Shown here: positions 26,185 to 35,140 of the stretch, in pieces
Layout of the letters: each line of letters begins with the position of its first letter
How positions within the stretch are numbered: the stretch's first letter is position 1
Assembly (NCBI GenBank): GCA_937874695.1
Contig: CALNAJ010000027.1
Coordinates: 240,589 to 304,588 of the forward strand
Direction of reading: 5' to 3'
DNA length: 64,000 nucleotides
From: an uncultured Lactobacillus sp.
Lineage (GTDB): Bacteria > Bacillota > Bacilli > Lactobacillales > Lactobacillaceae
Translations under genes and position numbers: made by a program
Notes under the pieces: generated by a model
What the model was told of the DNA's origin: nothing
The model's input: only the letters and a program-made list of their open reading frames with translations
Database searches by the model: none

Positions 26185-27294
26185 ATGCAGCCGGCAGCTA
26201 AATTCACGCAACGCAAAATCATTCACGTCGATATGGATGCCTTTTATGCGTCCATTGAGGAACGCGATCATCCGGAATTCAAGGGCCACCCCCTGATTGT
26301 GGCCCAAGATCCACGCAAGACCGGTGGACGGGGTGTCGTGACCACTGCCAATTACATTGCCCGGCAGACCGGGGTGCACTCGGCGATGAACGCCAATGAG
26401 GCACTGAAACTGTGCCCCAAAGCAATCTTTAAGACGCCGGACTTTCCGCGCTATCGCGAAGTGTCCGACCAGATTCACGCCATCTTTCACGAGTACACGG
26501 ACAAGATTGAAACGGTGGCTTTCGATGAAGCTTATCTGGACGTGACTGAGAACAAACATCACCTGCATTCGGCGGTGCAGGTCGCCCACGCCATTCAGGC
26601 CGAGATCTTTGATCAGACGCATCTGACCTGCTCGACCGGGATTTCCTACAGCAAGTTCTTGGCGAAGGAAGCCTCCGACTTTCGGAAACCGGTGGGGGTC
26701 TGTGTAATTCTGCCCGAGGACGCCCATGATTTCTTGATGGCGTTGCCGATCGAACGATTTCGTGGGGTGGGGAAGAAGACCGTACCTAAGATGCACGAAC
26801 TGGGAATTTTAAACGGCGCGGATTTATACGAACGTAGTCAGCTGGCGTTGATTCACGACTTTGGAAAGTTCGGCTACATCCTTTATCAACGGGTCCGGGG
26901 TATCGATGAACGGCCGGTTGAGTACCAACGTGAGCGTAAATCAATCGGTAAGGAACGGACATACGGGCCGCCCCTGACCACGACCGGTGAAGTGGAGAGC
27001 CAGCTTGAGCGTTTGGCCGAAATGGTCGCTACGACCGTGAAGCAAAAGCAGCGCCACGGCAAGACCTTGGTTCTGAAGTTGCGAGATAGCGAATTCAATA
27101 CGATTACCAAACGCGTGACTCAGCCGGATTTTATCGCCAATGATGCGACGACTTACTACGAAATGGCCTTGGAAATTTATCAAAGTGTGGCCACTAGTGA
27201 TGAACAGGTGCGACTGCTAGGGATTACTCTGACGGGATTGGCACCGCAAACATTCGAAGAGCTAAAGCTGCCTTTGTTTGACCCAGACCGCTAA
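26185..27294 (+). CDS. dinB: DNA polymerase IV (Y family)
   Basis: A translesion DNA polymerase. The 369 residues have the catalytic motif HVDMDAFYASIEER, SYSKFLAKEASDF, and a C-terminal little-finger domain. I place the start at ATG 26185, 8 bp after GGGAGGTGG (26171-26179). A frame extending upstream to 26122 would read through the promoter and LexA box, so it is not the start. The SOS-type box implies damage induction together with ruvAB. Confidence 0.93.
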   Translation: MQPAAKFTQRKIIHVDMDAFYASIEERDHPEFKGHPLIVAQDPRKTGGRGVVTTANYIARQTGVHSAMNANEALKLCPKAIFKTPDFPRYREVSDQIHAIFHEYTDKIETVAFDEAYLDVTENKHHLHSAVQVAHAIQAEIFDQTHLTCSTGISYSKFLAKEASDFRKPVGVCVILPEDAHDFLMALPIERFRGVGKKTVPKMHELGILNGADLYERSQLALIHDFGKFGYILYQRVRGIDERPVEYQRERKSIGKERTYGPPLTTTGEVESQLERLAEMVATTVKQKQRHGKTLVLKLRDSEFNTITKRVTQPDFIANDATTYYEMALEIYQSVATSDEQVRLLGITLTGLAPQTFEELKLPLFDPDR

Positions 27295-27310
27295 TCCTGA
27301 AAGACTTCCT

Positions 27311-27339
27311 TTGAAATTACCCCGTAAAACTTGTATACT
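27311..27339 (+). promoter_or_regulatory. Promoter of nrnA-cshB
   Basis: TTGAAA (27311-27316) and TATACT (27334-27339) with 17-bp spacing. Confidence 0.75.
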
Positions 27340-27397
27340 GAAACGCGGTAACGACGCAATTGCGTTGGTAAATCGGATAGAAAATAGGTGAACAACC

Positions 27398-28363
27398 ATG
27401 GCTATTGAAACTGCCATTTTAGAAGAAATCAAAAAATATGAAACAATCATCATTCACCGTCATCAGCGGCCAGATCCCGACTGTATCGGGGCTCAGCTTG
27501 CTCTGCGGGGCATCCTGCGGGAAAGCTTCCCTGACAAGAACGTTTACGCGGTTGGTAAGCATTACCCCGGCTTTGACTGGATGGGGCAGGCGGATCAGGA
27601 AGTGCCTGATGAAGCCTACAAGGATGCTTTAGTGATCGTTGTGGACACGGCTAACCAGCCACGAGTCGATGACGAACGCTGGTCAACGGGGAAAGCCGTT
27701 GTTAAGATTGACCATCATCCTAATGAGGACGCCTTTGGTGACTTGCAGTGGGTCTTGGATCAGGCTTCCAGCACATCCGAGATGTTATACGACTGGTTCG
27801 CAGCGAATGAAGCTGAGTTGACCATGCCCGACGACGCTGCGCGCTTACTCTACGCCGGCATCGTGGGCGACACCGGCCGCTTCATGTACCCCGCAACCAC
27901 GGGAAACACGATGGCTGTCGCTGGTAAATTAATGGGCTACAACTTCTCAGCGACCGAGGTCAACCAGGCCGAAGATGAAATTTCACCAGCCATGTCGAAG
28001 TTGTCCGCTTATGTTTATCAAAATTTGGAAATCTTACCCAGTGGGGCCGCTTATCTCAAGTTGAGTGATGAGGTCGTGGAACCCTTTGGCTTGGGCAAGG
28101 GGGACTCAACCTCTGCCATCGTGCCATTGCCCGGTAAGATTACGTCAGTAGTAGCTTGGGCTATTTTTGTTGAATCCAAGGACCACACGTACCGCATTCG
28201 GTTGCGGTCGAAGGGGCCTTCCATCAACGGCTTGGCGAAGAATCACGGTGGGGGCGGTCACGCCTTAGCCAGTGGTGCCGGTGCCAAGGACCAAGCTGAG
28301 ATCGATCAAGTGATCCACGAGCTCGATGAGTTAGTGGCGAACGCTAAAGGAGAAAATGAATGA
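27398..28363 (+). CDS. nrnA: DHH/DHHA1 phosphoesterase, NrnA-like
   Basis: A bifunctional oligoribonuclease / pAp phosphatase type protein that hydrolyses very short RNAs and possibly cyclic-dinucleotide breakdown products (pApA). The 321 residues show HRHQRPDPDCIGAQ (motif I), VDTANQPR, IDHHPNED (the DHH triad), YAGIVGDTGRF, and a C-terminal DHHA1 domain with GGGGHALASGAG. The stop overlaps the start of cshB by 4 bp, so the two RNA-turnover genes are translationally coupled. Confidence 0.9.
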   Translation: MAIETAILEEIKKYETIIIHRHQRPDPDCIGAQLALRGILRESFPDKNVYAVGKHYPGFDWMGQADQEVPDEAYKDALVIVVDTANQPRVDDERWSTGKAVVKIDHHPNEDAFGDLQWVLDQASSTSEMLYDWFAANEAELTMPDDAARLLYAGIVGDTGRFMYPATTGNTMAVAGKLMGYNFSATEVNQAEDEISPAMSKLSAYVYQNLEILPSGAAYLKLSDEVVEPFGLGKGDSTSAIVPLPGKITSVVAWAIFVESKDHTYRIRLRSKGPSINGLAKNHGGGGHALASGAGAKDQAEIDQVIHELDELVANAKGENE

Positions 28364-29718
28364 CCGAAAACTTTAAAGCTTTCAACTTGCAACCGTATTT
28401 AATGACGGCCTTGCAAAAGATTGGGTTCACGGAACCCACTGCCGTTCAGGCAAAATTGATTCCCGTTATAGCATCAGGTAAAGATGTGGTCGGCCAATCC
28501 CAAACTGGGAGTGGGAAGACCCATACTTTCTTGTTGCCGATTTTTAACCAATTAACTTCCGAAAACCAGGTTCAGGCCGTTATCACGACGCCCAGCCGGG
28601 AATTGGCTTATCAGATTCACGCGGCCGCTGAACAATTAGCCGCCGAAGCCCCATTCGAAATCCGTATCGGTAACTACGTTGGGGGGACTGACAAGCAGCG
28701 CCAAGTCAACAAGCTGCGTCATTACCAACCACAACTGATTATCGGGACACCAGGCCGGGTCTTGGATTTAATCCAATCCCAAGCCTTGGATGTCCACACG
28801 ACGCGGCAATTCGTTGTCGATGAAGCGGATATGACGTTAGACCTTGGATTCTTAGATCAAGTCGACAAGATTGCCGGCCGGATGCCTAAAGAATTGCAAA
28901 TGATGGTCTTCTCCGCTACGATTCCACAACGGCTCGACCCATTCCTGCGCAAGTACATGAACCACCCCGTGATCGAAGAAATCCCAACGAGCACGATTAT
29001 CTCCCCAACCATCGACAACTGGTTGATCTCCACCAAGGGACAAAATCGAAACCAGCTGATCTTACAGTTGATTACGATGGGGGAACCCTACTTGGTTCTG
29101 ATCTTTGCTAACACTAAGACGCGGGTCGAACAGATCAACGACTTCTTGAAGGCACAAGGCTTAAAGGTCGCCATGATTCATGGGGGCATCAAGCCACGGG
29201 AACGGAAACGCGTTATGCGTGAAGTTAAGAATCTTCAGTACCAATTCGTGGTCGCCACCGATTTGGCTGCCCGTGGGATTGATATCGAAGGGGTCTCTCA
29301 CGTCATCAACGATGATATTCCAGAAGACCTCGACTTCTTCGTCCACCGGGTTGGTCGGACGGGTCGTCAGGGGATGGCCGGAACCGCTATTACGCTGTAT
29401 TCACCAGATGAAGAAGCTAAGATTTCCGAAATTGAAGCCTTGGGGATCAAGTTCCAACCTAAGCGTATCAGTAACGGTGAAGTCGTGGATTCCTACGACC
29501 GTAATCGGCGGACTAAGCGGAACAAGAGTACAGAAAAGCTTGACCCATCATTGATCGGTTTCGTTATGAAAAAGAAAAAGAAGATCAAGCCGGGTTACAA
29601 GCACCAAATCAAGCAAGAAATTCACCGGCGGAAGGATCAAGAGAAGCGGATTGCGGCACGTCAAAGCGCCCGTAACGAACGGAAGCGCCGCAAGCGCGAA
29701 TCAGACCGTTACCAATAA
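28360..29718 (+). CDS. cshB: DEAD-box RNA helicase, CshB-like
   Basis: An ATP-dependent RNA helicase. The 452 residues contain all core motifs: QTGSGKTHTF (I), TPSRELA, GTPGRVLDL, VDEADM (II, DEAD), SATIPQ (III), ATDLAARGIDIE and HRVGRTGRQG (VI). The C-terminal 60 residues are Lys/Arg rich, typical of a nonspecific RNA-binding tail. In Bacillus CshB is a cold-shock helicase. A type A repeat begins 12 bp after the stop. Confidence 0.92.
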   Translation: MTENFKAFNLQPYLMTALQKIGFTEPTAVQAKLIPVIASGKDVVGQSQTGSGKTHTFLLPIFNQLTSENQVQAVITTPSRELAYQIHAAAEQLAAEAPFEIRIGNYVGGTDKQRQVNKLRHYQPQLIIGTPGRVLDLIQSQALDVHTTRQFVVDEADMTLDLGFLDQVDKIAGRMPKELQMMVFSATIPQRLDPFLRKYMNHPVIEEIPTSTIISPTIDNWLISTKGQNRNQLILQLITMGEPYLVLIFANTKTRVEQINDFLKAQGLKVAMIHGGIKPRERKRVMREVKNLQYQFVVATDLAARGIDIEGVSHVINDDIPEDLDFFVHRVGRTGRQGMAGTAITLYSPDEEAKISEIEALGIKFQPKRISNGEVVDSYDRNRRTKRNKSTEKLDPSLIGFVMKKKKKIKPGYKHQIKQEIHRRKDQEKRIAARQSARNERKRRKRESDRYQ

Positions 29719-29730
29719 ACTTATCCTTTT

Positions 29731-29920
29731 GCCGCCTGCGGCAACCAGGGATTCCGCCGCTGTGGGGACCGCTTGCAGCCAAAGAGCGGGCTTCCAGCTC
29801 GATTTGAAACCTCACCAAAGTCAGGCGAGTTTCCAAATACGTCCCACGCTGTAAGGCCGGGGAAATCATCCCGGTCTAACAGCGTTGTCACGGCAGGCTA
29901 CATCCCTGATTACCTCCGGC
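29731..29920 (-). repeat. Structured dispersed repeat, type A, copy 5
   Basis: Type A element in reverse orientation. The closing helix pairs CAGGGAT (29746-29752) with ATCCCTG (29902-29908). Its 3' end lies 12 bp after the cshB stop, and no other terminator is visible for cshB. Confidence 0.86.
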
Positions 29921-30020
29921 TAGGTTAATTTTAGTGGTAGACGTCTGTGACGTTGGTCTTTAGCGTAGTGAAAAAAATGAAACGTAGGACATCGGTTGAT
30001 CAGTTTTAACACTGTGTGAA

Positions 30021-30195
30021 GCCGCAGGGCTGGTGAAAATGGGCTCAGCTGTGGGAATTCTCTTAGCGGTTTTCGCTTAGAGAATTGGTGCCCTTGAGAC
30101 GCGGGTTTGGCGGCTCGAGGGCAAGTCCAGAGACCGAACTTTGGCTCTGGGCGTCCGCCCTCAGCGTCTCAGTCCATTTTCACCAGTCCGGAGGC
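30021..30195 (+). repeat. Structured dispersed repeat, type B, copy 4
   Basis: Type B element in forward orientation. The closing helix pairs CTGGTGAAAATGG (30030-30042) with CCATTTTCACCAG (30174-30186). The conserved loop ACCGAACTTTGG is present. It is head to head with type A copy 5, separated by 100 bp, and ends 35 bp before the alaS promoter. Confidence 0.86.
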
Positions 30196-30230
30196 ATTGG
30201 GCACACTGTGTTAATAATCGTAAACCTTGA

Positions 30231-30259
30231 TTGACAAGGCGCCGGTTGCCACCTATAAT
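30231..30259 (+). promoter_or_regulatory. Consensus promoter of the alaS leader
   Basis: TTGACA (30231-30236) and TATAAT (30254-30259) with exactly 17-bp spacing: a perfect sigma-A consensus. Confidence 0.9.
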
Positions 30260-30291
30260 TTCTAATGGACAATTAAATATCATTCGAGGAT

Positions 30292-30480
30292 ATACCGTAA
30301 CTCACTGATTTTCAGAAACGTTTTGGTCGCTGTGAAAAACGATTCGGTCGGTTACTGGCGCTCCCTCAGTTACATCGCGACTCAGCGTTATGAGTTTAAG
30401 AGGTAAACGATTAAAACATCGTTGCAAGTAAAGTGGTACCGCGCTTCGGCGTCTTTACGGGCAACGGTGTTTTTTATACT
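30292..30480 (+). promoter_or_regulatory. T-box riboswitch upstream of alaS
   Basis: The T-box core AAGTGGTACCGCG (30430-30442) is clear. Stem I can be closed by GTAACTCACTGA with TCAGTTAC (30366-30373); a GCT triplet (30360-30362) just inside it could be the alanine specifier, but the register is uncertain. CGTTGC and GTAAAG pair with CTTTAC and GCAACG, followed by a T run (30470-30475), giving the terminator. It should let alaS be made when uncharged alanine tRNA accumulates. Confidence 0.85.
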
Positions 30481-30499
30481 TTTTTGGAGGTATTAAGAG

Positions 30500-33136
30500 A
30501 TGAAAGACCTAAGTAGTAGTCAGATTCGCCAGATGTACCTGGACTTTTTCCAGTCTAAGGGCCACACGATCGAACCCAGTGCATCATTAGTTCCTAAGGA
30601 TGACCCATCGTTACTGTGGATCAACTCCGGGGTTGCCACGATGAAGAAGTATTTCTCTGGCCAAGTGGTTCCTGAGAATCCGCGGTTGACCAGTTCACAG
30701 AAGAGTATCCGGACCAACGATATTGAAAATGTTGGGAAGACTGCTCGGCACCACACATTATTTGAAATGCTCGGGAATTTCTCCGTTGGGGATTACTTCA
30801 AGACGGAAGCCATCAACTGGGCGTGGGAATTACTCACGTCGCCAGACTGGTTCGGTTGGGATCCAGATAAACTGTTTATGACGGTTTACCCTAAGGATAC
30901 TGACGCCAAGGAAGCCTGGGAAGCCGCAGGGGTTGCCCCTGATCACATCATTGCCGTAGAGGATAACTTCTGGGACATTGGTGAAGGGCCTTCTGGTCCC
31001 GACTCCGAAATTTTCTACGACCGTGGCGAATCCTTTAACAATCTCGCCGATGACGATCCTGAAAATTATCCTGGTGGCGAAAACGAACGTTACCTTGAAG
31101 TCTGGAACATCGTGTTCTCCCAGTTTAACCACGAACCAGATGGCACTTACAAGCCACTGCCTCGGAAGAACATTGATACGGGGATGGGCCTCGAACGGGT
31201 CGTTTCCATTTTCCAAAATGCCAAGACCAACTTCGAAACCGACCTGTTCCTGCCAATCATTGAAAAGACGGCGGAACTCAGTGCAGGCAAGAAGTACGGT
31301 GCTAACCACGAAGACGATGTGTCCTTCAAGGTGATTGCTGACCACGCGCGGGCCATTACGTTTGCGATTGGTGACGGTGCTTTGCCTGGAAACGAAGGCC
31401 GCGGCTACGTTATCCGTCGGTTGATCCGTCGGGCCATTGTTAACGGTCAAAAGCTGGGTATCGAAGGGGCCTTCTTGGACCAATTAGTCCCAGTCGTGGG
31501 TAAAATCATGGAATCTTACTATCCAGACGTGCTCAAGCAAAGTGACTACATCGCCAAGGTCGTGCGTTCTGAAGAAGACCGGTTCGGTGAAACGCTGGAC
31601 GGTGGGTTGAACCTGCTGAACAGTCTGATTGCGGACTTGAAGAAGCAGGGTGGTAGCCAAATCGCCGGTGCCGATGCCTTCAAGCTCTACGATACGTACG
31701 GCTTCCCTGTTGAATTGACGGAAGAATATGCCGACGACCAAGGCATCACAGTCGACGAAGACGGCTTCAAGGCAGAAATGCAGAAGCAAAAGGACCGTGC
31801 GCGTAACGCCCGGGGCAAGCAAAAGGCCATGGGCTTACAACACGACCTGCTGATCAACGTCACGACGCCTAGTCAATACGTGGGTTACACGCAGCTTGAA
31901 ACCAAGAGCCAATTGACTGAATTGGTTGTCGATGACCAGTTAGCCGATGAAGCAACGACGGGAACGGCCGAAGCCATGTTTGACACGACGCCATTCTATG
32001 CCGAAATGGGTGGCCAAGTGGCCGACAAGGGTGATATTTACGACCTTGACGGTAACGTGGTTGCACATGTGGCCGACGTTCAACACGCGCCAAACGGCCA
32101 AAACCTGCATACTTTGACTGTTGTCGCACCTTTGAAGAAGGGCACGACTTACGAGTTGAAGGTTGATGCTAAGTTCCACAGTAAGGTCGAAAAGAACCAT
32201 ACCGCGACCCACCTGTTGGACAAGGCTTTACGTGAAGTGTTTGGCGAACACACCCAGCAAGCCGGTTCCTTAGTTGAAGGCGACTACTTGCGGTTTGACT
32301 TCACCCACTTTGGGCAAGTTGATCCCGCTGATTTAGCCAAGGCTGAAGCCATCGTCAACGAAAAGATCTTCGCAGAACTGCCTGTTACGACAGTGGAAAC
32401 GGATATCGAATCTGCTAAGAAGATGGGAGCCATCGCGCTGTTTAGCGAAAAGTATGGTAAGGTTGTCCGGGTCGTCAGCGCTGGCGACTTTGTCACTGAA
32501 TTCTGTGGCGGGAACCACGTCAAGAACACCAACGAAATTGGCTTGTTCAAGATTACCTCTGAATCCGGTGTTGGTGCCGGGGTACGACGGATCGAAGCCG
32601 TTACCTCAGCTGCAGCCTACAAGTACCTGCAGGGTCGCAGTGAGATCTTAGACGCCGTTGCTGGCGATTTAAAGGTCACTCAGGACGCTGAAGTGGAACA
32701 AAAGGTGACGAGCCTGCAAGCACAGGTAAAGAGCTTAGAACAGAAGCAAGCAGCCTTAGAAGGCAAATTAGCTAGTCAGGAAGCTAGTGCGGTCTTTGAC
32801 CAAGTCACTGAAGCGGGCGACTACAAGTTGATCAGTGGGACCGTTCAAGTCTCCAAGATGGACCAACTGCGGGCCTTAGCCGACACGTGGCGTGAAAAGG
32901 CGCTTTCCGATGTCTTGGTACTGGGTGCCGAAGTCAACGGTAAGGCGAACCTGATCGTTGCGGTCAGCGCTGATAAGCAAAAGCAAGTCAAGGCTGGCGA
33001 CCTGATCAAGGCTATTTCACCAAAAATCAACGGTGGTGGCGGCGGTCGGCCAAACCTGGCCCAAGCCGGTGGGAAGAACCCAGCGGGCTTGCCAGATGCC
33101 ATGACTGCAGCTGTTGAGTGGTTGGAAAAGCAATAG
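30500..33136 (+). CDS. alaS: Alanine--tRNA ligase
   Basis: Charges alanine tRNA and edits mischarged serine and glycine. The 878 residues have the class II motif region SGVATMKKYFSG, the long catalytic and tRNA domain (to about 460), an editing domain with HTATHLLDKALRE (about 567) and CGGNHVKNT (about 669), and a C-terminal DHHA1 domain with GGGGGRPNLAQAGG. Length is normal. GGAGG lies 10 bp before the ATG. A large hairpin starts 2 bp after the stop. Confidence 0.98.
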   Translation: MKDLSSSQIRQMYLDFFQSKGHTIEPSASLVPKDDPSLLWINSGVATMKKYFSGQVVPENPRLTSSQKSIRTNDIENVGKTARHHTLFEMLGNFSVGDYFKTEAINWAWELLTSPDWFGWDPDKLFMTVYPKDTDAKEAWEAAGVAPDHIIAVEDNFWDIGEGPSGPDSEIFYDRGESFNNLADDDPENYPGGENERYLEVWNIVFSQFNHEPDGTYKPLPRKNIDTGMGLERVVSIFQNAKTNFETDLFLPIIEKTAELSAGKKYGANHEDDVSFKVIADHARAITFAIGDGALPGNEGRGYVIRRLIRRAIVNGQKLGIEGAFLDQLVPVVGKIMESYYPDVLKQSDYIAKVVRSEEDRFGETLDGGLNLLNSLIADLKKQGGSQIAGADAFKLYDTYGFPVELTEEYADDQGITVDEDGFKAEMQKQKDRARNARGKQKAMGLQHDLLINVTTPSQYVGYTQLETKSQLTELVVDDQLADEATTGTAEAMFDTTPFYAEMGGQVADKGDIYDLDGNVVAHVADVQHAPNGQNLHTLTVVAPLKKGTTYELKVDAKFHSKVEKNHTATHLLDKALREVFGEHTQQAGSLVEGDYLRFDFTHFGQVDPADLAKAEAIVNEKIFAELPVTTVETDIESAKKMGAIALFSEKYGKVVRVVSAGDFVTEFCGGNHVKNTNEIGLFKITSESGVGAGVRRIEAVTSAAAYKYLQGRSEILDAVAGDLKVTQDAEVEQKVTSLQAQVKSLEQKQAALEGKLASQEASAVFDQVTEAGDYKLISGTVQVSKMDQLRALADTWREKALSDVLVLGAEVNGKANLIVAVSADKQKQVKAGDLIKAISPKINGGGGGRPNLAQAGGKNPAGLPDAMTAAVEWLEKQ

Positions 33137-33137
33137 A

Positions 33138-33247
33138 GTGTGGAACAAGGCGTTTAGGTCCTGAGCATTAACGTCAATAAGGGCAAAATCCCGGGTTTGG
33201 ATTTTTCCTTATTGGGGTTAAGCGCAGGGACCTGCCTTGTGGAGCAC
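33138..33247 (+). repeat. Near-continuous 110-nt hairpin after alaS
   Basis: A long imperfect palindrome. The paired arms from outside in are CAAGGC/GCCTTG (33146-33151, 33234-33239), GGTCC/GGACC (33157-33161, 33228-33232), TTAAC/GTTAA, CAATAAGG/CCTTATTG (33175-33182, 33207-33214) and AAAATCC/GGATTTT (33185-33191, 33199-33205), with the loop CGGGTTT. There is no T run after it, so it is not a normal terminator. It occurs once in the window. Confidence 0.75.
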
Positions 33248-33569
33248 GTTTCGGCAATGTGAAATTAAAGAGCCGGTTTCGAACTAGAATAAAAACAAAA
33301 GTCTGGTTTGAAGCTAGATTAGGCATAAGCGTAAAAAACTATTTCGTAAGTCACGTGCCAACCACCCAACCAAAGCAACGGTAACGAATCGGATCACAGC
33401 CTCAATTTCACCAAGATAATAGGGCTTCATCAAGGGAGCGGTCCGTTATGGGCGGCTCCCTTGATAACGGCAGTATTACGAATAGATTACATTGGGTGTC
33501 GGTCGTTGTAGTTTACCGAATTATCGAGTAAAATTGAGTCTAAGTGAGGAAGCGCGGGGGTGTTTTATA
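33248..33569. other. Intergenic region with an 11-bp hairpin before ireB
   Basis: ATCAAGGGAGC (33428-33438) pairs with GCTCCCTTGAT, ending near 33464, without a T run. A probable -10 (TAAAAT) for ireB lies near 33530. Nothing else is recognised. Confidence 0.45.
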
Positions 33570-33842
33570 GTGAGTTCATTAGACAAAACGATGTATTTCG
33601 ACTTTGGCGCTAACCAGCCAAAGGACGTCCATGATACACTGGTAACGGTTTATCAAGCACTAGAAGAAAAGGGTTATAACCCAATTAATCAGATTGTCGG
33701 GTACCTACTATCGGGCGATCCTGCGTACATTCCGCGTATCAATGATGCACGGAACCTGATTCGCAAGCATGAGCGCGACGAGATCATTGAAGAATTGGTT
33801 CGTGTTTATCTCAACCAGAATGGACCGGTGAAGCCTTCATGA
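33570..33842 (+). CDS. ireB: IreB family regulatory phosphoprotein (UPF0297)
   Basis: A 90-residue protein of the IreB family, known in Enterococcus as a substrate of the Ser/Thr kinase IreK. The sequence TMYFDFGANQPKDVHDTL and GYNPINQIVGYLLSGDPAYI is typical. I start at GTG 33570, giving the usual length and the N-terminus MSSLDKT, which carries the conserved phosphorylatable threonine region. It follows a GGGGGTG site. It overlaps ruvX by 4 bp, the conserved alaS-ireB-ruvX-DUF1292 order. Confidence 0.93.
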   Translation: MSSLDKTMYFDFGANQPKDVHDTLVTVYQALEEKGYNPINQIVGYLLSGDPAYIPRINDARNLIRKHERDEIIEELVRVYLNQNGPVKPS

Positions 33843-34276
33843 AGTTAATGGGGTTGGATGTTGGTTCGCGAACGGTTGGTATTGCCATTAGTGATGCTTT
33901 GGGTTGGACGGCTCAGGGTATCGAAATTATTCGCATTGACGAAGAGTCAGAAGTTTTTGGGTTGGATCGGGTGGCTGAATTGGTCACCGAACACGACGTT
34001 GATGGTTTTGTCGTGGGTCTGCCCAAGAACATGAACAATTCGTTGGGTCCGCGCGCCGCGGCTTCTAAGCGGTACGGGGAGATGTTGACGGAGCGGTTCC
34101 ATTTGCCCGTTGACTTCGAAGACGAACGGTTGACAACCGTAGAGGCGGAGCGTATGTTAGTGGAACAGGCTGACACATCACGCCGTAAGCGGAAAAAAGT
34201 AATTGATAAATTAGCAGCCGGGTTAATCCTGCAGAACTATTTAGATCGGCAAGGAAAATTAACCCGAGAAAAGTGA
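33839..34276 (+). CDS. ruvX: Holliday junction resolvase-like RuvX/YqgF
   Basis: A 145-residue RNase H-fold nuclease of the YqgF family, implicated in pre-16S rRNA processing and/or junction resolution. Visible motifs are GLDVGSRTVGIAISD, VVGLPKNMNNSLGPRA and FEDERLTTVEAERML. ATGA overlap with ireB indicates translational coupling. Confidence 0.95.
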   Translation: MKLMGLDVGSRTVGIAISDALGWTAQGIEIIRIDEESEVFGLDRVAELVTEHDVDGFVVGLPKNMNNSLGPRAAASKRYGEMLTERFHLPVDFEDERLTTVEAERMLVEQADTSRRKRKKVIDKLAAGLILQNYLDRQGKLTREK

Positions 34277-34284
34277 GGTTTCCC

Positions 34285-34596
34285 ATGAACGAAGACCAAG
34301 AACAAATCACATTAGTTGATGAAAACGGTGACGAAGAGTTATACGATGTCCTGTTTACCTTTGAATCTGACGACTTTGGTAAGTCATACATTTTGATTTA
34401 CCCAGCCGGCAAGAGCGACGACGAGGAAGTTGATATCCAAGCCTACGCTTTACCAGCTGACGATGATCCAGCTAACCCATCCGGTGGCGACCTGCAATTG
34501 ATCGAATCCGATGATGAATGGGATATGGTTGAATCCGTATTAAACACCTTCTTAGCAGACGGGACGATTGATCCTAACGCTGGCAAGCAAGGCTAG
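34285..34596 (+). CDS. DUF1292 family protein
   Basis: A 103-residue, very acidic protein of the DUF1292 (YrzB) family with the pattern ITLVDENGDEELYDVLFTF and SYILIYPAGKSDDEEVDI. The function is unknown; it almost always follows ruvX in Firmicutes. I use the ATG at 34285, 8 bp after GTGAGG. A terminator (34615-34640) ends the operon. Confidence 0.9.
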   Translation: MNEDQEQITLVDENGDEELYDVLFTFESDDFGKSYILIYPAGKSDDEEVDIQAYALPADDDPANPSGGDLQLIESDDEWDMVESVLNTFLADGTIDPNAGKQG

Positions 34597-34614
34597 TCAA
34601 ATTGACAAGATGAA

Positions 34615-34640
34615 AGGGCGGAGGACTTCCGCTCTTTTTT
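34615..34640 (+). terminator. Terminator after the DUF1292 gene
   Basis: GCGGA pairs with TCCGC with flanking pairs, followed by six T. Confidence 0.8.
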
Positions 34641-34751
34641 GTTTACCATGAATCCGTCGTCGGGTACCGGAAAGATTCCAAAGAAGCGGACCGCAAAGCG
34701 TGCAACGAAGTGGCTAGTAATGGTAAAATAAAGTATTGTGCATTGTGGGCT

Positions 34752-34804
34752 TGGGTTCGCCATCAAATGGTCGACTGACTGATCAGCCGGTGGCGACGAA
34801 CCGC
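34752..34804 (+). other. Hairpin in the zapA leader
   Basis: GGTTCG-CCA near 34754 can pair with TGG-CGA-CGAACC ending near 34802, enclosing a GGTC/GATC helix. It is a candidate leader structure; the class is not recognised. Confidence 0.35.
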
Positions 34805-34842
34805 TAGATCATGAGCACGCCAAATAGCAGGGGGAATGAGAA

Positions 34843-35139
34843 ATGACGGAACAGACGCACCGCTTCAAAGCCGTCATCGCCGGGAAAACCTACACGATTG
34901 TGGGCCAGACCTCCGATGAACATATGCGAGCGGTTACTGAAGTTTTGAATCAACAATTTACGCAATTAAAACAGTTATCACCAAATCTATCCAAGGAAGA
35001 CGCTGCCATTCTGATGGCCTTCAACGCCGTCTCCGACCAGTTGAAGATGGCTTCCACGGCAGACGTTGCGGCGAGTCAAGCTGCAGAGACGCCAGCCGCA
35101 GCAGCCAGTTCAGCAAGCGCTCCGGAAACGGAGGACTAG
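34843..35139 (+). CDS. zapA: Cell division protein ZapA
   Basis: A small Z-ring-associated protein that promotes FtsZ bundling. The 98 residues match the family: RFKAVIAGKTYTIVGQTSDE, EVLNQQFTQLK and the helix AILMAFNAVSDQL. The C-terminus is an Ala/Ser/Glu tail longer than in Bacillus. It precedes cvpA and mutS2, as in Bacillus (zapA-yshB-mutS2). Confidence 0.9.
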   Translation: MTEQTHRFKAVIAGKTYTIVGQTSDEHMRAVTEVLNQQFTQLKQLSPNLSKEDAAILMAFNAVSDQLKMASTADVAASQAAETPAAAASSASAPETED

Positions 35140-35140
35140 T

